Part shown: piece after piece, positions 1 to 11,352 of the stretch
Position numbering within the stretch: position 1 is the first letter of the stretch
Layout: every line of letters starts with the position of its first letter
Source of the DNA: Platanthera guangdongensis
Lineage: Eukaryota > Streptophyta > Magnoliopsida > Asparagales > Orchidaceae
Direction of reading: 5' to 3'
DNA: 64,000 nt
Assembly: GCA_039583875.1 (NCBI GenBank)
Contig: CM077162.1
Location: forward strand, 61,610,822-61,674,821
Notes under the pieces: generated by a model
Told to the model about the DNA's origin: nothing
Seen by the model: only the letters and a program-made list of their open reading frames with translations
The model's database searches: none
Made by a program: the position numbers and the translations under genes

Positions 1-534
1 AACTACCATAGACCAGTCAGTTTTTAGAGTGAAGATTATCCTTGTCATTATGCAAAACATATGGGCAGACACTCTGTCATGCCCTCCTAGCTTGCTAAGT
101 ATGACTTTGCCAACAATCTCTGAGAGGAATTTCACTTGATTGTTCATGCCTTTTCTAAGAAACACTGATCCAAGCTTCATCTTAGGATCCAGTTCACACC
201 AGGTTAGAGCTTCCCTGGTCTTTGTAGCTGTAACCTCATCTTCCTCTTTAATTCTTGGTAGTTGTAGAATCTTCCTCAGACTTTTAGGTGACACCTTCAC
301 CTTCTCACCATGAACCCTGGATTTGATCTTGAATCCAGTTTCATCTATCTTTGCTCCATTGAGGAATTCTAGTAGCTCTTTCTTCCAGATTTTAGTAGGT
401 TCAGACACCAGAAATTCTAACCCTGAATCGGCTACTAGGGTTACGACAGTCTGGATTTCTTGATCGACATCCTCAAAAGCACCGCGCACCAGCTCGTATC
501 CTTCGTTGACATTCTCCTCAAGCTTTGGCGCCAT
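1..534 (-). CDS. ORF3 (env-like position) of element A, N-terminal part
   Basis: An open frame runs from ATG at 534 leftwards through base 1 without a stop (178 codons visible), so the gene is cut by the window edge. It begins MAPKLEENVNEGYEL and aligns throughout with the damaged ORF3 of FG (start 47767), including the stretch LEFLVSEPTKIWKKELLEFLN and the later FLSEIVGKVILS. ORF3 follows pol in SIRE-type elements and is often called env-like by position, but no signal peptide or membrane segment is visible here. The N-terminal domain resembles what I recall being described as a putative plant transposon protein domain; I could not check this. A TATA box lies about 97 bp upstream at 631-639. 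Function unknown. Confidence 0.75.
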   Translation of the reverse strand, partial: MAPKLEENVNEGYELVRGAFEDVDQEIQTVVTLVADSGLEFLVSEPTKIWKKELLEFLNGAKIDETGFKIKSRVHGEKVKVSPKSLRKILQLPRIKEEDEVTATKTREALTWCELDPKMKLGSVFLRKGMNNQVKFLSEIVGKVILSKLGGHDRVSAHMFCIMTRIIFTLKTDWSMVV

Positions 535-1047
535 TAGGGTTTGTAGAATTTGTCTTGAGAGAAGAGAGGTGTCGACACAGAAGTTTGGTCTCGAAACTTT
601 GAAAGCGTGTCGACAAACTAAGGCAAAACCCTATTTATACCTTTCTAATTTTGAAGATGAACAGACGGGACAGCTAACTTAAATTGTGTCGACACTGGCA
701 ATAAGTGTCGACATTAACTTATAATGTCTCGACACATATGTGTCGACACAAGTTTAGTCAACAGATTATATGTGTCGACACTTGTTTATGTGTCGACACT
801 ACATAACTCGACACATAGTCGAGACTTTTGCTTAGAGAATTCTGAGTAAATACTAAGTGTCGACACCACATTGGATGTGTCGACACCTACATGTCATGTG
901 TCGACACTAATATTCTGAAGTGTCGACACCAATTTAATAGATGTGTCGACACCTTTTTCCTGAAGTGTCGACACTACTATTCTGTGTCGACACATAGATT
1001 TCTGTGTGTCGACACCTTTTTACTTAGCCATTTTCAATACTATAAAC
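535..1047 (-). repeat. pol-ORF3 spacer of element A with GTGTCGACAC array
   Basis: No gene lies between the end of pol (1048) and the ORF3 start (534). The stretch from about 590 to 1015 holds roughly twenty exact or near copies of the palindrome GTGTCGACAC, the same motif that fills the U3 of this element's LTR. At 631-639 the minus strand reads TATAAATAG. The layout motif array, TATA box, then ORF3 ATG is shared with FG (47259-47766). Inference: an internal promoter for ORF3. Confidence 0.85.
631..639 (-). promoter_or_regulatory. TATA box upstream of ORF3, element A
   Basis: The minus strand reads AGAAAGG then TATAAATAG, about 97 bp before the ORF3 ATG at 534. The same heptamer and TATA box occur at the same relative place in FG (47660-47668). 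Conservation between two diverged copies supports a real core promoter, but no transcript evidence is available. Confidence 0.6.
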
Positions 1048-2810
1048 TTACTCTAAGTTTATCATACCTAGTTCAATTTTAAATCTATTGAACTTAGCTT
1101 CTTCTAGGGGCTTAGTATACATATCAGCTAATTGTTCATCTGTTTTAACATATTCAAGTAAAATATCTTCTCTTTCTACATGCTCCCTAAGAAAATGATA
1201 TTTAATTTCAATATGTTTTGTTCTACTATGGGATACAAGGTTATTAGCTATTGAAATAACACTTGTAGAATCACAAAAGAGTGGAGTTCTACTTACCTGA
1301 AATCCATAGTCCTCTAGCTGATGTTGTATCCACAGAAGTTGAGCACAGCAACTTCCTGCAGCCACATACTCTGACTCTGCAGTGGAGATAGCCACACTTT
1401 TTTGCTACTCCATGAAATTAGTCTCCCACCTAGGAATTGACAGGTTCCAATAGTGCTTTTTCTATCTTCTTTGCATCCTGCAAAGTCTGTATCTGAATAA
1501 CCTGTTAGTTCAAAATCCCCATTCCTAGGGTACCAGAGGCCTAGATAAGGAGTGCCCTTTAGATATCTCAATATTCTCTTGACTGCTGTCAAATGAGACT
1601 CTTTAGGGCAGGCTTGATACCTTGCATAGACACATGTAGCATACATGATATCTGGTCTACTAGCAGTCAAGTATAATAGGGAGCCAACTATCCCTCTATA
1701 CAAGGTTTCATCTACAGGTTTCCCTGCATCATCCTTGCTAAGAGACATACTTGACCCCATAGGAGTCTTCATGGTACTGGATGAATCCATACCATACTTC
1801 CTTATGAGTTCTAGGGTGAACTTAGACTGACAAATGGATAAACCACTCTCAGTCTGTTTAACTTGGAGACCCAAGTAAAACTTCAGCTCTCCCATACTAC
1901 TCATCTCAAGTTGACCTTGCATAAGTTTTGCAAACTTTTTGCAAAGGCTGCTTTCAGTAGACCCAAATATAATGTCATCTACATATATTTGGACTAGTAT
2001 AACTTTGCCTCTAGATTCCCTAAGGAATAGAGTCTTATCTATTTTCCCCCTTGAGAACTTGTTATCAGTGAGGAAACTAGATAAGGTTTCATACCAAGCC
2101 CTAGGGGCTTACTTTAACCCATATAAAGTTTTCCTAAGTCTATAGACATGTTTAGGTAAAGTTGAATCAACAAAACCTGAAGGCTGTTCCACATAGACTT
2201 CTTCTTTAAGATTACCATTCAGAAATGCTGACTTGACATCCATTTGGTAAACTTTGAATCCTTGATAGGTTGCATAGGCAAGAAACATCCTTATGGCTTC
2301 CAGTCTGGCTACTGGAGCAAAGATTTGATCAAAGTCAATACCTTCTTCTTGCCTATATCCTTTAGCAACCAGTCTTGCTTTATTCTTAATGATGACCCCT
2401 TGTTCATCCATCTTATTGCTGTAGATCCACTTGGTTCCTATTATATTGTGGTCTTTAGGTTTAGGAACAAGTTCCCAGACCTTGCACCTCTTAAACTGAT
2501 TAAGCTCTTCTTGCATTGCTTCAGTCCATTGTGGATCTAGTATGGCTTCTTCAAACTTCTTAGGTTCAACTTGGGATAGAAAGCTGGAGTAGACTGCTAC
2601 ATTCAGGTTTTTGCTCCTTGTTTGTACCCCTTGTCTTGGATCTCCAATAATCTGCTCAACTGGATGATCTCTAAGATGCCTATTGGCTGGAGGCATCCTG
2701 ACTTCTGGTTGAACCTCTTCAGTTTCATCATCTTGCTGTACTCCTTGTACTTCTTCTGCATTTGGTACATGTAGTTCTCCCCCTGGACAACAGCCACTGT
2801 CTTCTACTTG
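1048..2810 (-). pseudogene. pol: pol of element A: reverse transcriptase and RNase H
   Basis: Second half of a Ty1/copia polyprotein that would copy the element RNA into DNA and degrade the template. Motifs seen on the minus strand include [12 protein letters not shown] (RT start, near 2250), YVDDIIFG (RT catalytic aspartates, near 1985), then the RNase H segments STAESEYVAAGSCC and VSHSRTKHIEIKYH. The frame is broken: a stop at 2811, Q-to-stop TAA at 2109 just after YGLK, and a small deletion relative to FG near 1398 that shifts the RNase H frame. The C terminus ends at 1048. FG 45624-47258 is the closest copy in the window. Not functional. Confidence 0.92.
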
Positions 2811-4208
2811 CTATCTTGCAGTAGATTCTTCTTCTAAAGTGAGCTTGTCCATCTTCTTTATTAAACCTGTGGGGCTGCATACACTACTAGACAACTCATT
2901 ATTAATAAGTTTAGTCTCATCAAAAACTACATGTACAGATTCTTCTACAACTTGTGTAGACAAGTTGTAGACTCTATAAGCCTTACTGTTATTGTTGTAC
3001 CCAATAAAAATTCTCTCTTGGGACTTGGCAGCAAACTTAGTCAAGTAAGACTTTCCATTGTTAAGTATGAAGCATTTGCAACAAAAGATCCTGAAGTAGG
3101 ATAGGTTTGGTTTCCTGCCTTTCACAACTTCATAGGGGGTCTTGTTTAGGCTTTTAGTGATGGTAGCCCTATTTATAACATGGCATGCAGTGTTAACTAC
3201 TTCAGCCCAGAAATATTCTGGCAGTGATGTATCACTTAATAGGGTTCTACCTGCCTCAATCAATGTCCTATTCTTCCTTTCAGCAATGTCATTTTGCTGA
3301 GGTGTTATAGGTGAAGAAAACTCTTGAAATATCCCAAAGTCTTCACATAGTTTTGTCATGCTATCAGACTGAAACTCAGTACCATGGTCACTTCTTATTT
3401 TGACCACTGTACTATTTAGTTCATTCTGAATTTGTCTAACAAACCTATAGAAGACATTGGGTGTTTCAGATTTCTGTCTTAAGAAGAACACCCAGGAAAA
3501 CCTTGAGTAGTCATCTACAACTACAAAGGTATAGACCTTCCTACCTAGGCTGTGAACTGGCATTGGACCAAAGAGATCCATATGCAAGAGGTATAAACAC
3601 CTCACAGCATCTTTGTTTTCTATGCTTCTAAAGATGGATCTAGTCTGCTTGCCCTTTTGACAAGCTGAGCAAATACCATCTTTAACACACTTAACTTGAG
3701 GACCATTCCTCACTAACTCTTTGCTAAAGAGTTTGTCAATTATCTTGTAGTTAAGATGGGCAAGCCTCTTGTGCCATTTGTCACAATGAGAGACTGTCTC
3801 ATCAGCTACAAGACACACTTGAGAACCATTGGTCTCACACATAATGTCTAGGCAGTAGACATTCCTCTTTCTATAACCTGTCAAAATGATCTCTTGATCA
3901 GTTGACCTCTTGATATGACAACCATTTTTAACAAATGAGATGTCATACCCTACATCACTTAATTGACTTATACTTATTAGGTTGTGTTTCAACCCTTTAA
4001 CATAAGCCACTTGAGTAATGGTAACCAAGTTACTAGAAATGTTACCAAATCCTTTGATGATTCCTTTTTCAGAACCACCAAAGGTTACTTTTGGACCATC
4101 TTTGATTGAAATGTAGTCCCTTAGTAGTCCTCTAGTTCCAGTCATATGTCTGGAACATCCACTGTCCAAGTACCATATTGGGGCATGGCAACTTGGACTC
4201 ACCGGCAA
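2811..4208 (-). pseudogene. pol: pol of element A: protease and integrase
   Basis: A 465-codon stretch in the same frame as gag. It opens with an aspartic protease motif WYLDSGCSRHMTG (D15-S16-G17), then a GAG-pre-integrase zinc finger (KWHKRLAHLNY near residue 144, CSACQKGKQ near 180) and the integrase core. The catalytic triad is visible as D211 (MDLFG), D274 (RSDHGTEF) and E310 (AERKNR); 35 residues separate the last two, as expected for DD35E. This stretch itself has no internal stop, but gag upstream and RT downstream are broken. The first codon is not a true start: the product would come from passing the gag stop at 4215-4217. Confidence 0.92.
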
Positions 4209-4214
4209 AACAGA

Positions 4215-6260
4215 TTAATGAACCTTAGAACCCAAAGTATTCTTGGGTCCTTGGTATTTGTTAGTTTGCATCCTGACAAAGCTACCTGCAGACTTTCCTT
4301 CAGGCAGATTGCTACTCACTTTGGCACTAGCATTGTGCCAACAGTCCATTGCAAAATGGCCAACTTTGCCACAACACCAACATTCAAACTTATTGTACCT
4401 TTGCTTAGGTACTGTCTTTGTTGTCTTATCTACAGCTGACTTGTTGAATGTTGGGGCTTTGCCCTTGGACTTGGACTTGGACTGAACAGTCCTTGCAGGT
4501 TTAATAAAACTCAGTCCAGCCTTGCCTTTGTGATGAACAAATTCATCAATTAAAGGTAGCACTGACTTAGGTTTAGAAAACCTAGCAACAAGCTCTCTCT
4601 CCTTCTGAAGATTAATCTCCAGACTCTTGATTTGATCATTCTTAAATGATATAGTTCCCATTTGAATCACAGTTATGTGTTTCAATCTGGCTATCTCATT
4701 AAGCTTTTGATCAAAAGACTTCTCAAACTCAGTTGCAGCAGCTTTAAGAACAGCAATTTCCTTTGCCTGACTTTTGGCTAGGGTCTTGCTCTTCTTGTAA
4801 GCTTGCAACAGAACCTTGTATTCATCTATCAACTGATGAATATCTGCTTCAGACTCAGATGCACTCTCATCATTTGATGAGGATGAATCTGATTCTGTAC
4901 TGACACAAGAAATTGAACTTAGAGTTGAACATTGTACCTTACTGGGTCCTGGCTGCTCCAGGATTTTGTCATTCTCTGTCAAAGCCATTAGCCCTTGGCA
5001 TTGACTGTCTTCTTGTTCATATATAGACTTCATAATCTGCATGAACTCTTCTTCTTCTTCTTCTTCAGCAAACATCCCTATGTATGCCTCAGCATCAGAC
5101 TCAGTTTCTGAAGAAGAGATTTCTGACAGAGTCTTCTCCTTTTTGGCAACAAAAGACTTCTCTTTCTTGCCTTTGAAATGAGTCTTCTTCCTGTCACCAG
5201 ACTCCTTTCTCTTTTCTGGACAATCTGCAACAACATGGCCTTGTCTGTTGCAACAATAGCACACTATTTTTGAAACAGTTGCCTGGCAAGATTTAGTCCT
5301 CTTCCTGTCCTTCTTTGAAGCCTTTTTGTTCTGATAGAAGTCTTCTTTTCCCTGTGAAGTAGAAGGCCTTGTCCTCCACTGTTTCTTCTTCAAGAACTTC
5401 TTAAAATGTCTAGTGAAGGCAGCAAAGTGTTCATCACTTTCACTGCTTTCAGACTTTGTGCTGACAGACTCATCTGACTCTGATTCAACTACCTTTGGAG
5501 GTGGAGTTGGTGACTTATTCCTATACTTTCTGGTGGCTTCTGTCTTGAAAGCTACAGTTCTTTCCTTATGTTCATTTCTTGTTGATTTCTCCTCCTCTTT
5601 CCTCACTGTCAACTGCATTTCATATGACAGTAATTTGCCAAACAGTGTAGGTGGAGGAATTTCTCCCAACTTAGACATTTCTCTAATGGCACAGATCTTG
5701 GTGTCCCAATCTTTAGTTAGGGACCTTAGGAACTTGTCATTTAGTTCATAATTACTGAACTCTCTTCCATAAGACATGAGTTCATTCACTATCCTATAGA
5801 ACTTCTTATAGCACTCAGTTATGCTATCACCCTTTCCTTATCTAAAACTTTCATACTCTTGATTTAGCAAGGATTTTCTGTATTGCCTAACTTCTTCAGA
5901 TCCTTCCATATACACAATAAGGGTATCCCACATCTCTTTGGCTGTCTTACCGTGTATAAGATTCTAAAAAGTTGCATCATCTATGGCACTCACTATAATG
6001 TTTTGTGCCCTTTTGTCCATGGTGGCTAGGACAATCTCATCCTTTGTCATTTCAGAGAAATCCTTTGGTGTTCTCTGATTTGCATCTAGAACTGATATCT
6101 TCATCGGCACATAAGGCCCCTCTTTTACTGTGATGTAAATCCTAGGGTCTGAGGCTTCCATAAACAGCCTTACCCTTTCCTTCCAGATCCCAAATATCTC
6201 TTTCCTACACAGAGGTAATTTCATGGATCCCAATTCCTTGTGATTCTCAGAGGAACCCAT
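4215..6260 (-). pseudogene. gag: gag of element A, broken by stops
   Basis: Nucleocapsid and capsid polyprotein of a SIRE-type element. It starts at ATG 6260 (MGSSENHKELGSMKLP), the same start as in FG. Stops in the same frame occur at 5964-5966 and near 5838, then a 524-codon stretch (5789-4215) is open. Two CCHC zinc knuckles are present, CYCCNRQGHVVADC and CWCCGKVGHFAMDC, separated by a long acidic, serine-rich and coiled-coil-like linker. Gag ends with TAA at 4215-4217 in the same frame as protease, so gag and pol are separated by one stop codon. That arrangement is known for SIRE1, where readthrough has been proposed. Shortly after the stop the strand reads TTTTGCCGGTGAGT; see the finding on acceptor-like sites. 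Confidence 0.93.
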
Positions 6261-6352
6261 GGTTCTTGATTTTCTTGAATCTGTAATTTGACTTAGACTG
6301 AATCTGCCAATCAGGATCTCCTCAGACTGTTAGTCCTTTTTGAGGAACCTCG

Positions 6353-6362
6353 GTTTGATACC
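6353..6362 (-). promoter_or_regulatory. Primer-binding site, element A
   Basis: The minus strand reads TGGTATCAAA three bases after the LTR terminus, matching the start of TGGTATCAGAGC, the plant initiator-Met tRNA primer site. It fixes the orientation and the LTR edge. Confidence 0.85.
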
Positions 6363-6365
6363 ACT

Positions 6366-8393
6366 TGAAAGATATAGTACCTAAACTCCTAGAGGGTGGG
6401 GTGAATAGGTGACCAAATTCTTTTTAAACTTTAATGGCAGCAATCAGTTTTAAACACAGAATTTAATCTACTTTTGCATAGCAATCACACAGTATTCACA
6501 GCAAATCACAGCACACAGAAGACACACAGTTTTATAGTGGTTCCCCAAGCTTTGGGTATATCCACTTTCCCCCTTCGCCTATCTAGCAGTGTACTAGATT
6601 CGGCCAAACTTCTCCACTATCTCAGAACCCAAACTGGTTCCTACACCTCAGGCCCAAGGCCCTACAACTCAGCTTTTCCACAAAGCCTACACTCAGCCAC
6701 AAAGGCCTACACTCAGCCACCCAGGCCTACACTCAGCCACCAAGGCCTACACTCAGAGATTTCAATCTCCTACACTCAGGCTCTCAAGCCCTACACTCAA
6801 CCTTTATAATTATAGGCTTACAAAACTCAGATCCAAAGGATCCTACAAGATAAAATGTATATAACAATTGTTAACTCAGCAACCCAAAGACAAGAGAGGG
6901 GAGTTGTGAGTTTCTTGATGAGTTCTTGGAAGAACTCAGCTGGAATCAATCTGACTTAGCTTTCTTCAAAGCTTCTTGAAAGTAGAACTCAATAAGACTG
7001 ACTCCTTCTGCAGTTGATCCTTGATCTCTGCTTCTTAAGATCCAGAATAAATCTGAACCCTTCTTCTCAGCCTAGTTCCAATGGCTGATTTCTTGGATGG
7101 AGCTCTCTCTCTCCAACTTCTTAGATCTTTACTTGATAGATAGATCTTCTTTAAATCTGAACTTAAACTTGTGTTCAATCTCTTCAACAACTTGTTGATC
7201 AATCTCTTCTGTAGACAGCATAGGCCTATTTATAGGCCTTCTTCAAGGTAACCGGCTGGTCCGGTCCATAACTGAATTCTGACAACTCTGACAGGTGCTG
7301 TAGACCGGCTGGAATGGCAGCTGTCAAGTCATCCAGTCAGTTCTTGAAATAACTGTAACTGTCTGTAAGTGTCGAGACTTTCTGTCTTTAAGTGTCGACA
7401 CTTATAGACCAAGTGTCGACACATGTTGTCTAAGTGTTGACACTAGTCTACAAGGTGTCGACACAACTCCTTGTGTTGTTGATTCTTTATCTCGACACTG
7501 CTTCTCCTTCATGTGTCGACACTGAAATTGGGTGTCGACACAAGTACTTGTTCTTCAGAATTTTACTGAATTCTTCTAAGTGTCGACACAACACCTTTGT
7601 GTCGACACATCTTCATGTGTTGTATCTATTAAGTGTCGACCATTCTTCTTGGTGTCGACACATCTTCATGTTGATACTTGTTGAGTGTCGACACATTGCT
7701 TTGGGTGTCGACACTTACATCTTCAGTCGAGACTCTGGCTGAGTGTCGACACTTTCCCTTAGTGTCGACACATGTACTTAGAATATTTTTGAACTTTGCT
7801 GTTCTTTGCTAAGTGTCGACACAGCTCCTTGTGTCGAGACTTTCTTCAAGTGTTGAGTCTTCAGCTAAGTGTCTACACATTGTTCTGGGTGTCGACACTT
7901 ACTTCCAGTGTTGACTCTTCTGCTAAGTGTCGACACATTGTTCTGAGTGTCGACACTTGTACTTAGTCTCTGCTGACTTTTGCTGAGTGTCGACACAGCC
8001 CCAAGTGTCGACACTTTCTGATGTAGACACTGCTTCACTGGGTATCGACAAAACTGTTAAGTGTCGACACAGCTTTACTGGCTTTTATTCATTGAGTGTC
8101 GACACAGCTCCTTGTGTCGACACTTTCTGTCTGGTGTCGACTCAGCATCCCTGGTGTCGACACAATGACTCCAAGTATCGACACTGCTTGCCTGGGTGTC
8201 GACACAAGTCTTCTTAAGTGTCGACACTTTCCCTCTGGGTGTCGACACATGTACTTAGAAACTTTTTGCTTCAGTCCTACAAATACTTAACCTGCACAAG
8301 TAACTCAAAATACATCAAATACATTTTGATGTATATCATTGAGTTGGGTGAGGCTTCTTCATATCAGGTACATTTAAACCAATGTACCCAACA
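6366..8393 (-). repeat. 5' LTR of element A
   Basis: 2028 bp; minus-strand ends are TGTTGGGTACA (8393) and CTTTCA (6366), the same termini as FG. U3 (about 7370-8290) is packed with GTGTCGACAC motifs, spaced 18-22 bp in the run I measured (8098-8241). The TATA box is at 7227-7234. Downstream of it, between about 6600 and 6850, is an array of about ten mini-hairpins framed by GTAG and TGAG. Near the inner end is a C-rich segment like that of other SIRE-type LTRs. ORFs reported inside are chance readings of the repeats. Confidence 0.92.
7227..7234 (-). promoter_or_regulatory. TATA box in LTR of element A
   Basis: The minus strand reads TATAAATA inside a near-perfect inverted repeat (AGGCCTAT / ATAGGCCT). 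It lies downstream of the GTGTCGACAC array and upstream of the mini-hairpin array, as expected for the U3/R boundary. Confidence 0.65.
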
Positions 8394-9667
8394 TATCCCT
8401 AAGACAACGTTCAGTACGAGATACGGGCATTACGAGTTTACGGTCATGCCGTTTGGGCTGATTAATGTGCTGTCAATGTTCATGGATTTGATGAACAGGA
8501 CTATCAGGGAGTACTTGGACCATTTTGTGATCGTCTTCATCGACGATATATTGGTGTATTCGCAATGTGAGGAGGATCACTTCAAGCATCTGCATTTGGT
8601 ATTGGAGACGCTGAGGAGGAATCAACTATACGTCAAGTTCTCCAAGTGCGAGTTTTGGCTGTCTTCAGTGGCATTCCTTGGTCACATAGTCAGTGGAGAG
8701 GGAATTACGGTGGATTCGACAAAGATTGTTGAGATACGAGAGTGGCTGTGCTGTCTACGGTAGTGGAAGTTCAGAGTTTTCTGAAGCTTGCCGGCTATTA
8801 CAGGCGCTTCGTGGAGAACTTCTCGTGGATAGTGTTACCCCTAACGACTTTGACGATGAAAGAGCAGAAGTTCGTTTGGACGCCGGAGTGCGCACGAGCT
8901 TTTGAGGAGTTAAAGTGTCAGTTGACCACGACGTCAGTTCTTAATTCGCCGAGTGGGACCGAAGGTTTTGAGATCTACAACAATGTTTCGGGCACTGGAC
9001 TGGGTTGTGTCCTACTGCAGCACGGAAGTGTGATAGCGTATGGCTCGAGACAGTTGAAAGTGCACGAGAGGAATTATCCGGTCCATGACTTGTAGTTAGC
9101 GGCCGTGATTTTTGCCTTGAAACTGTGGAGGCAATACTTGTATGGGGTGAAGGTCGATATCTATACCGATCATAAGATCCTGAAATACTTGTTGGATCAG
9201 AAAGATCTGAACATGCGTCAGAGGTGATGGATGGAGTTCTTGGGGGACTACACGTTCAAGATCTACTATGGTCCTGGGAAAGGCAATGCGGTTGCGGACG
9301 CATTGAGTCGCAGGGCCCCAGCTCAAGCTAATTGGCTGTCGGTTCATGACGAGGGGTTGGTTCGGAAGTTGGAGGCGTTGGAGATCTCTTGCGTAGACAT
9401 GCAGTCAAGTGCTGAAGCACTATTGAACTCGACTGAAGTTCAGTGTGACTTGGCTGATCGGGTTCGGCAGGCATTGGATGAGGATGTACACATGTAGCAA
9501 ATCATGGTTGAGGCTCTGGATGGCTCAAATTCCCAATTCGTTGTTGAGGATTGATTGCTTAGGAATGATGGTCGTCTGTGCATCCTAAACGTGGGCAATT
9601 TGCAGGTGGAATTGTTGTACGAGGCGCATCATACCAAGCACTCGATTCACTCGAGGAGCATGAAGAT
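8394..9667 (+). pseudogene. pol: Gypsy reverse transcriptase and RNase H of element B
   Basis: Starts mid-domain at the element A junction with [17 protein letters not shown], continues through the RT catalytic motif FIDDILVYS and the thumb ([20 protein letters not shown]), then a frame change near 8740-8763. In the new frame follow RNase H ([44 protein letters not shown]) and the beginning of the integrase zinc finger. The first RNase H catalytic aspartate, usually Y-x-D-A-S, reads YNNVS. In-frame stops occur at 9093, 9225, 9496 and about 9552. The frame reads straight through the C insertion site into 17437. Confidence 0.9.
9663..9667 (+). repeat. Target-site duplication AAGAT, left of element C
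   Basis: AAGAT directly precedes TGTTAACCC of the C LTR and is repeated at 17432-17436. Removing C and one copy rejoins the integrase frame (SMK to MYRNVKK), which proves the insertion site. Confidence 0.95.
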
Positions 9668-10107
9668 TGTTAACCCAGAAATCGGCGATCCTTCCCAAGG
9701 TGGCCAGCTGGCTAGTCGCGACCCTTAGATTCTCCCATTCGATCGCGACAAGTCCCAGGGTAGGCAGACAGCTTTCCCTGTCCGCCTAGGTCTCCTAGCA
9801 ACTGCGTGCCCTGCGAGACGGCGGGCTATTCCCATGGCTCACCCTCGCGGGACATTCGGTTAGGTCCGCTAATTGTGCAGTGCTTTTCCTTGCAGGAGTC
9901 CGCCAACAGCACCACCAGGAGAGGCCTCCTAGTTCGCCCTAGGGGCGGCGGCCTCCTGCCGCCGTCCGCCGAGGCCGCCCACCAGGGGCGGCCTCCCTGT
10001 CGCTCGAGGGGCGGCGTCCTCCTGCCGCCGTCCGCCGAGGCCGCCCACCAGGGGCGGCCTCCGACTGCTAGGCCGCCCACCTGGGGCGGCCTCTGCGCGC
10101 CAGCCGG

Positions 10108-10578
10108 GCGGATTCCCCCCGGAATCCGCCCAGGCCGCCAGCTAGGGGGCGGCCCCGGCTTCCGCCGGGCGGACTCCACCCAGAGTCCGCCCAGGCCGCC
10201 CGCTAGGGGGCGGCCCCGGCTTCGGCCGGGCGGACTCCACCCGGAGTCCGCCCAGGCCGCCCGCTATGGGGCCGCCACGGCTTCCGCCGGGCGGACTCCA
10301 CCCGGAGTCCGCCCAGGCCGCCCGCTAGGGGGCGGACCCCGGTTTCCGCCAGGCGGACTCCTCCCGGAGTCCGCCCAATCCACCCGCAAGGGGGCGGCCC
10401 GGCCTGCCGGGCGGACTCCCCCAGGAGTCCGCCCAGGCCACCCGCAAGGGGGCGGCCCGGCCTGCCGGGCGGACTCCACCCGGAGTCCGCCCAGGCCGCC
10501 CGCTAGGGGGCGGCCTCCGGCCTGCCGGGCGGACTCCTCCCGTAGTCCGCCCAGGCCGCCCGCTAGGGGACGGCCTCC
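10108..10578 (+). repeat. Eight tandem 58-61 bp GC-rich hairpin units, 5' LTR of C
   Basis: Each unit begins GCGGACTCC and contains the inverted repeat GGGCGGACTCC / GGAGTCCGCCC with a 4-base loop, followed by CAGGCCGCCCGCTAGGGGGC. Changes on one arm are often matched on the other; unit 1, for example, has GGATTCC with GGAATCC. The array lies upstream of the LTR TATA box. Confidence 0.92.
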
Positions 10579-10711
10579 AGTTCTCTCCAGGGCCTCCTGC
10601 AGCTTTCTTCACCGGCCAAGGTGGCAGACTCAAATTAACAGTCCACGGAGTCCGCGCAGGTCGTCATGCTGACGTCACTGGGCCACGCTTCTTGAAGAAC
10701 TTCCCTGGGCC

Positions 10712-10719
10712 TATAAATA
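10712..10719 (+). promoter_or_regulatory. TATA box, 5' LTR of C
   Basis: GGGC-CTATAAATA-GCCC: a TATAAATA between short complementary arms, conserved at 16482-16489 in the other LTR. Confidence 0.7.
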
Positions 10720-11160
10720 GCCCCTGGTGCCTCTCATTCAGGGATCCCGAAGGTGGAAACAAGTCTCGCCAGCAGACCCTGCGGACTGCGTTTTCCAATC
10801 CGCGCAGTCCGTCATCTGCCTTCCACCAGACTCTGCGGACTCAGATTTCTTGTCCGCGCAGTCCTCCATAGCTCTCCAGCAACTCGCCAGCAGACTCTGC
10901 AGACTCAGTTTCCCAGTCCTCCAGCAGCTGGCAGACTCTTTTACTTAGTCTCTAGCAGCTTCTCCTCTCTGTTTTCTGACAATTTCTTCTCCCTTAGCCG
11001 CCAGCTTCTCTTTGTACCCCTTTAGTGATTTGTTGTAAAGGTGTACTTGTAAGCTTGTAATCTCTAGCTATTAATCAAAGGAAAGCCCGTCGCAAGAGCG
11101 GCATTTAGGCTGCGGCGGGCGAAGTGTGTTGTTGCCACTGCTAGCAGCCCCCTCTTCTCT

Positions 11161-11352
11161 TCTCTGCTCAGCAAGCCTTGCTCCTCTGCTCAGCAAGCCT
11201 TGCTCCTCTGCTCAGCAAGCCTTCCTCCTCTGCTCAGCAAGCCTTTCTCCTCTTCTCAGCAAGCCTTGCTCCTCTGCTCAGCAAGCCTTGCTCCTCTGCT
11301 CAGCAAGCCTTGCTCCTCTGCTTAGCAAGCCTTGCTTCTCTACGCAGCAATC
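11161..11352 (+). repeat. 22-bp repeat, nine copies, 5' LTR of C
   Basis: Tandem copies of a unit containing CTCAGCAAGCCTTGCTCC. The 3' LTR has eleven copies, which accounts for most of the length difference between the two LTRs and indicates slippage after insertion. Confidence 0.9.

Larger units (their letters stand above)
1..8393 (-). mobile_element. Element A: SIRE-type Ty1/copia retrotransposon, 5' part
   Basis: Read on the minus strand this is LTR (6366-8393), primer site, gag, pol, a spacer and the beginning of ORF3, which runs off the window at base 1. The order gag-PR-IN-RT-RNase H is that of Ty1/copia, and an extra ORF after pol is the hallmark of the SIRE/Maximus lineage. It interrupts the gypsy reverse transcriptase of element B at 8393/8394. 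Its 3' LTR and the other target duplication are outside the window; the right-hand flank that should be duplicated is TATCC (8394-8398). It belongs to the same subfamily as FG, sharing proteins and the GTGTCGACAC repeats. It is inactive by stops and frameshifts. Confidence 0.93.

Noticed and set aside
1..534. ORF3 as a true viral envelope gene
   Set aside because: No signal peptide, transmembrane span, furin-like site or cysteine pattern is visible in any ORF3 of the window.
9806..10672. 288-residue proline/arginine-rich ORF and opposing ORFs
   Set aside because: They are readings of the GC-rich hairpin units inside the C LTR on both strands. The same occurs in the 3' LTR, and there is no domain.
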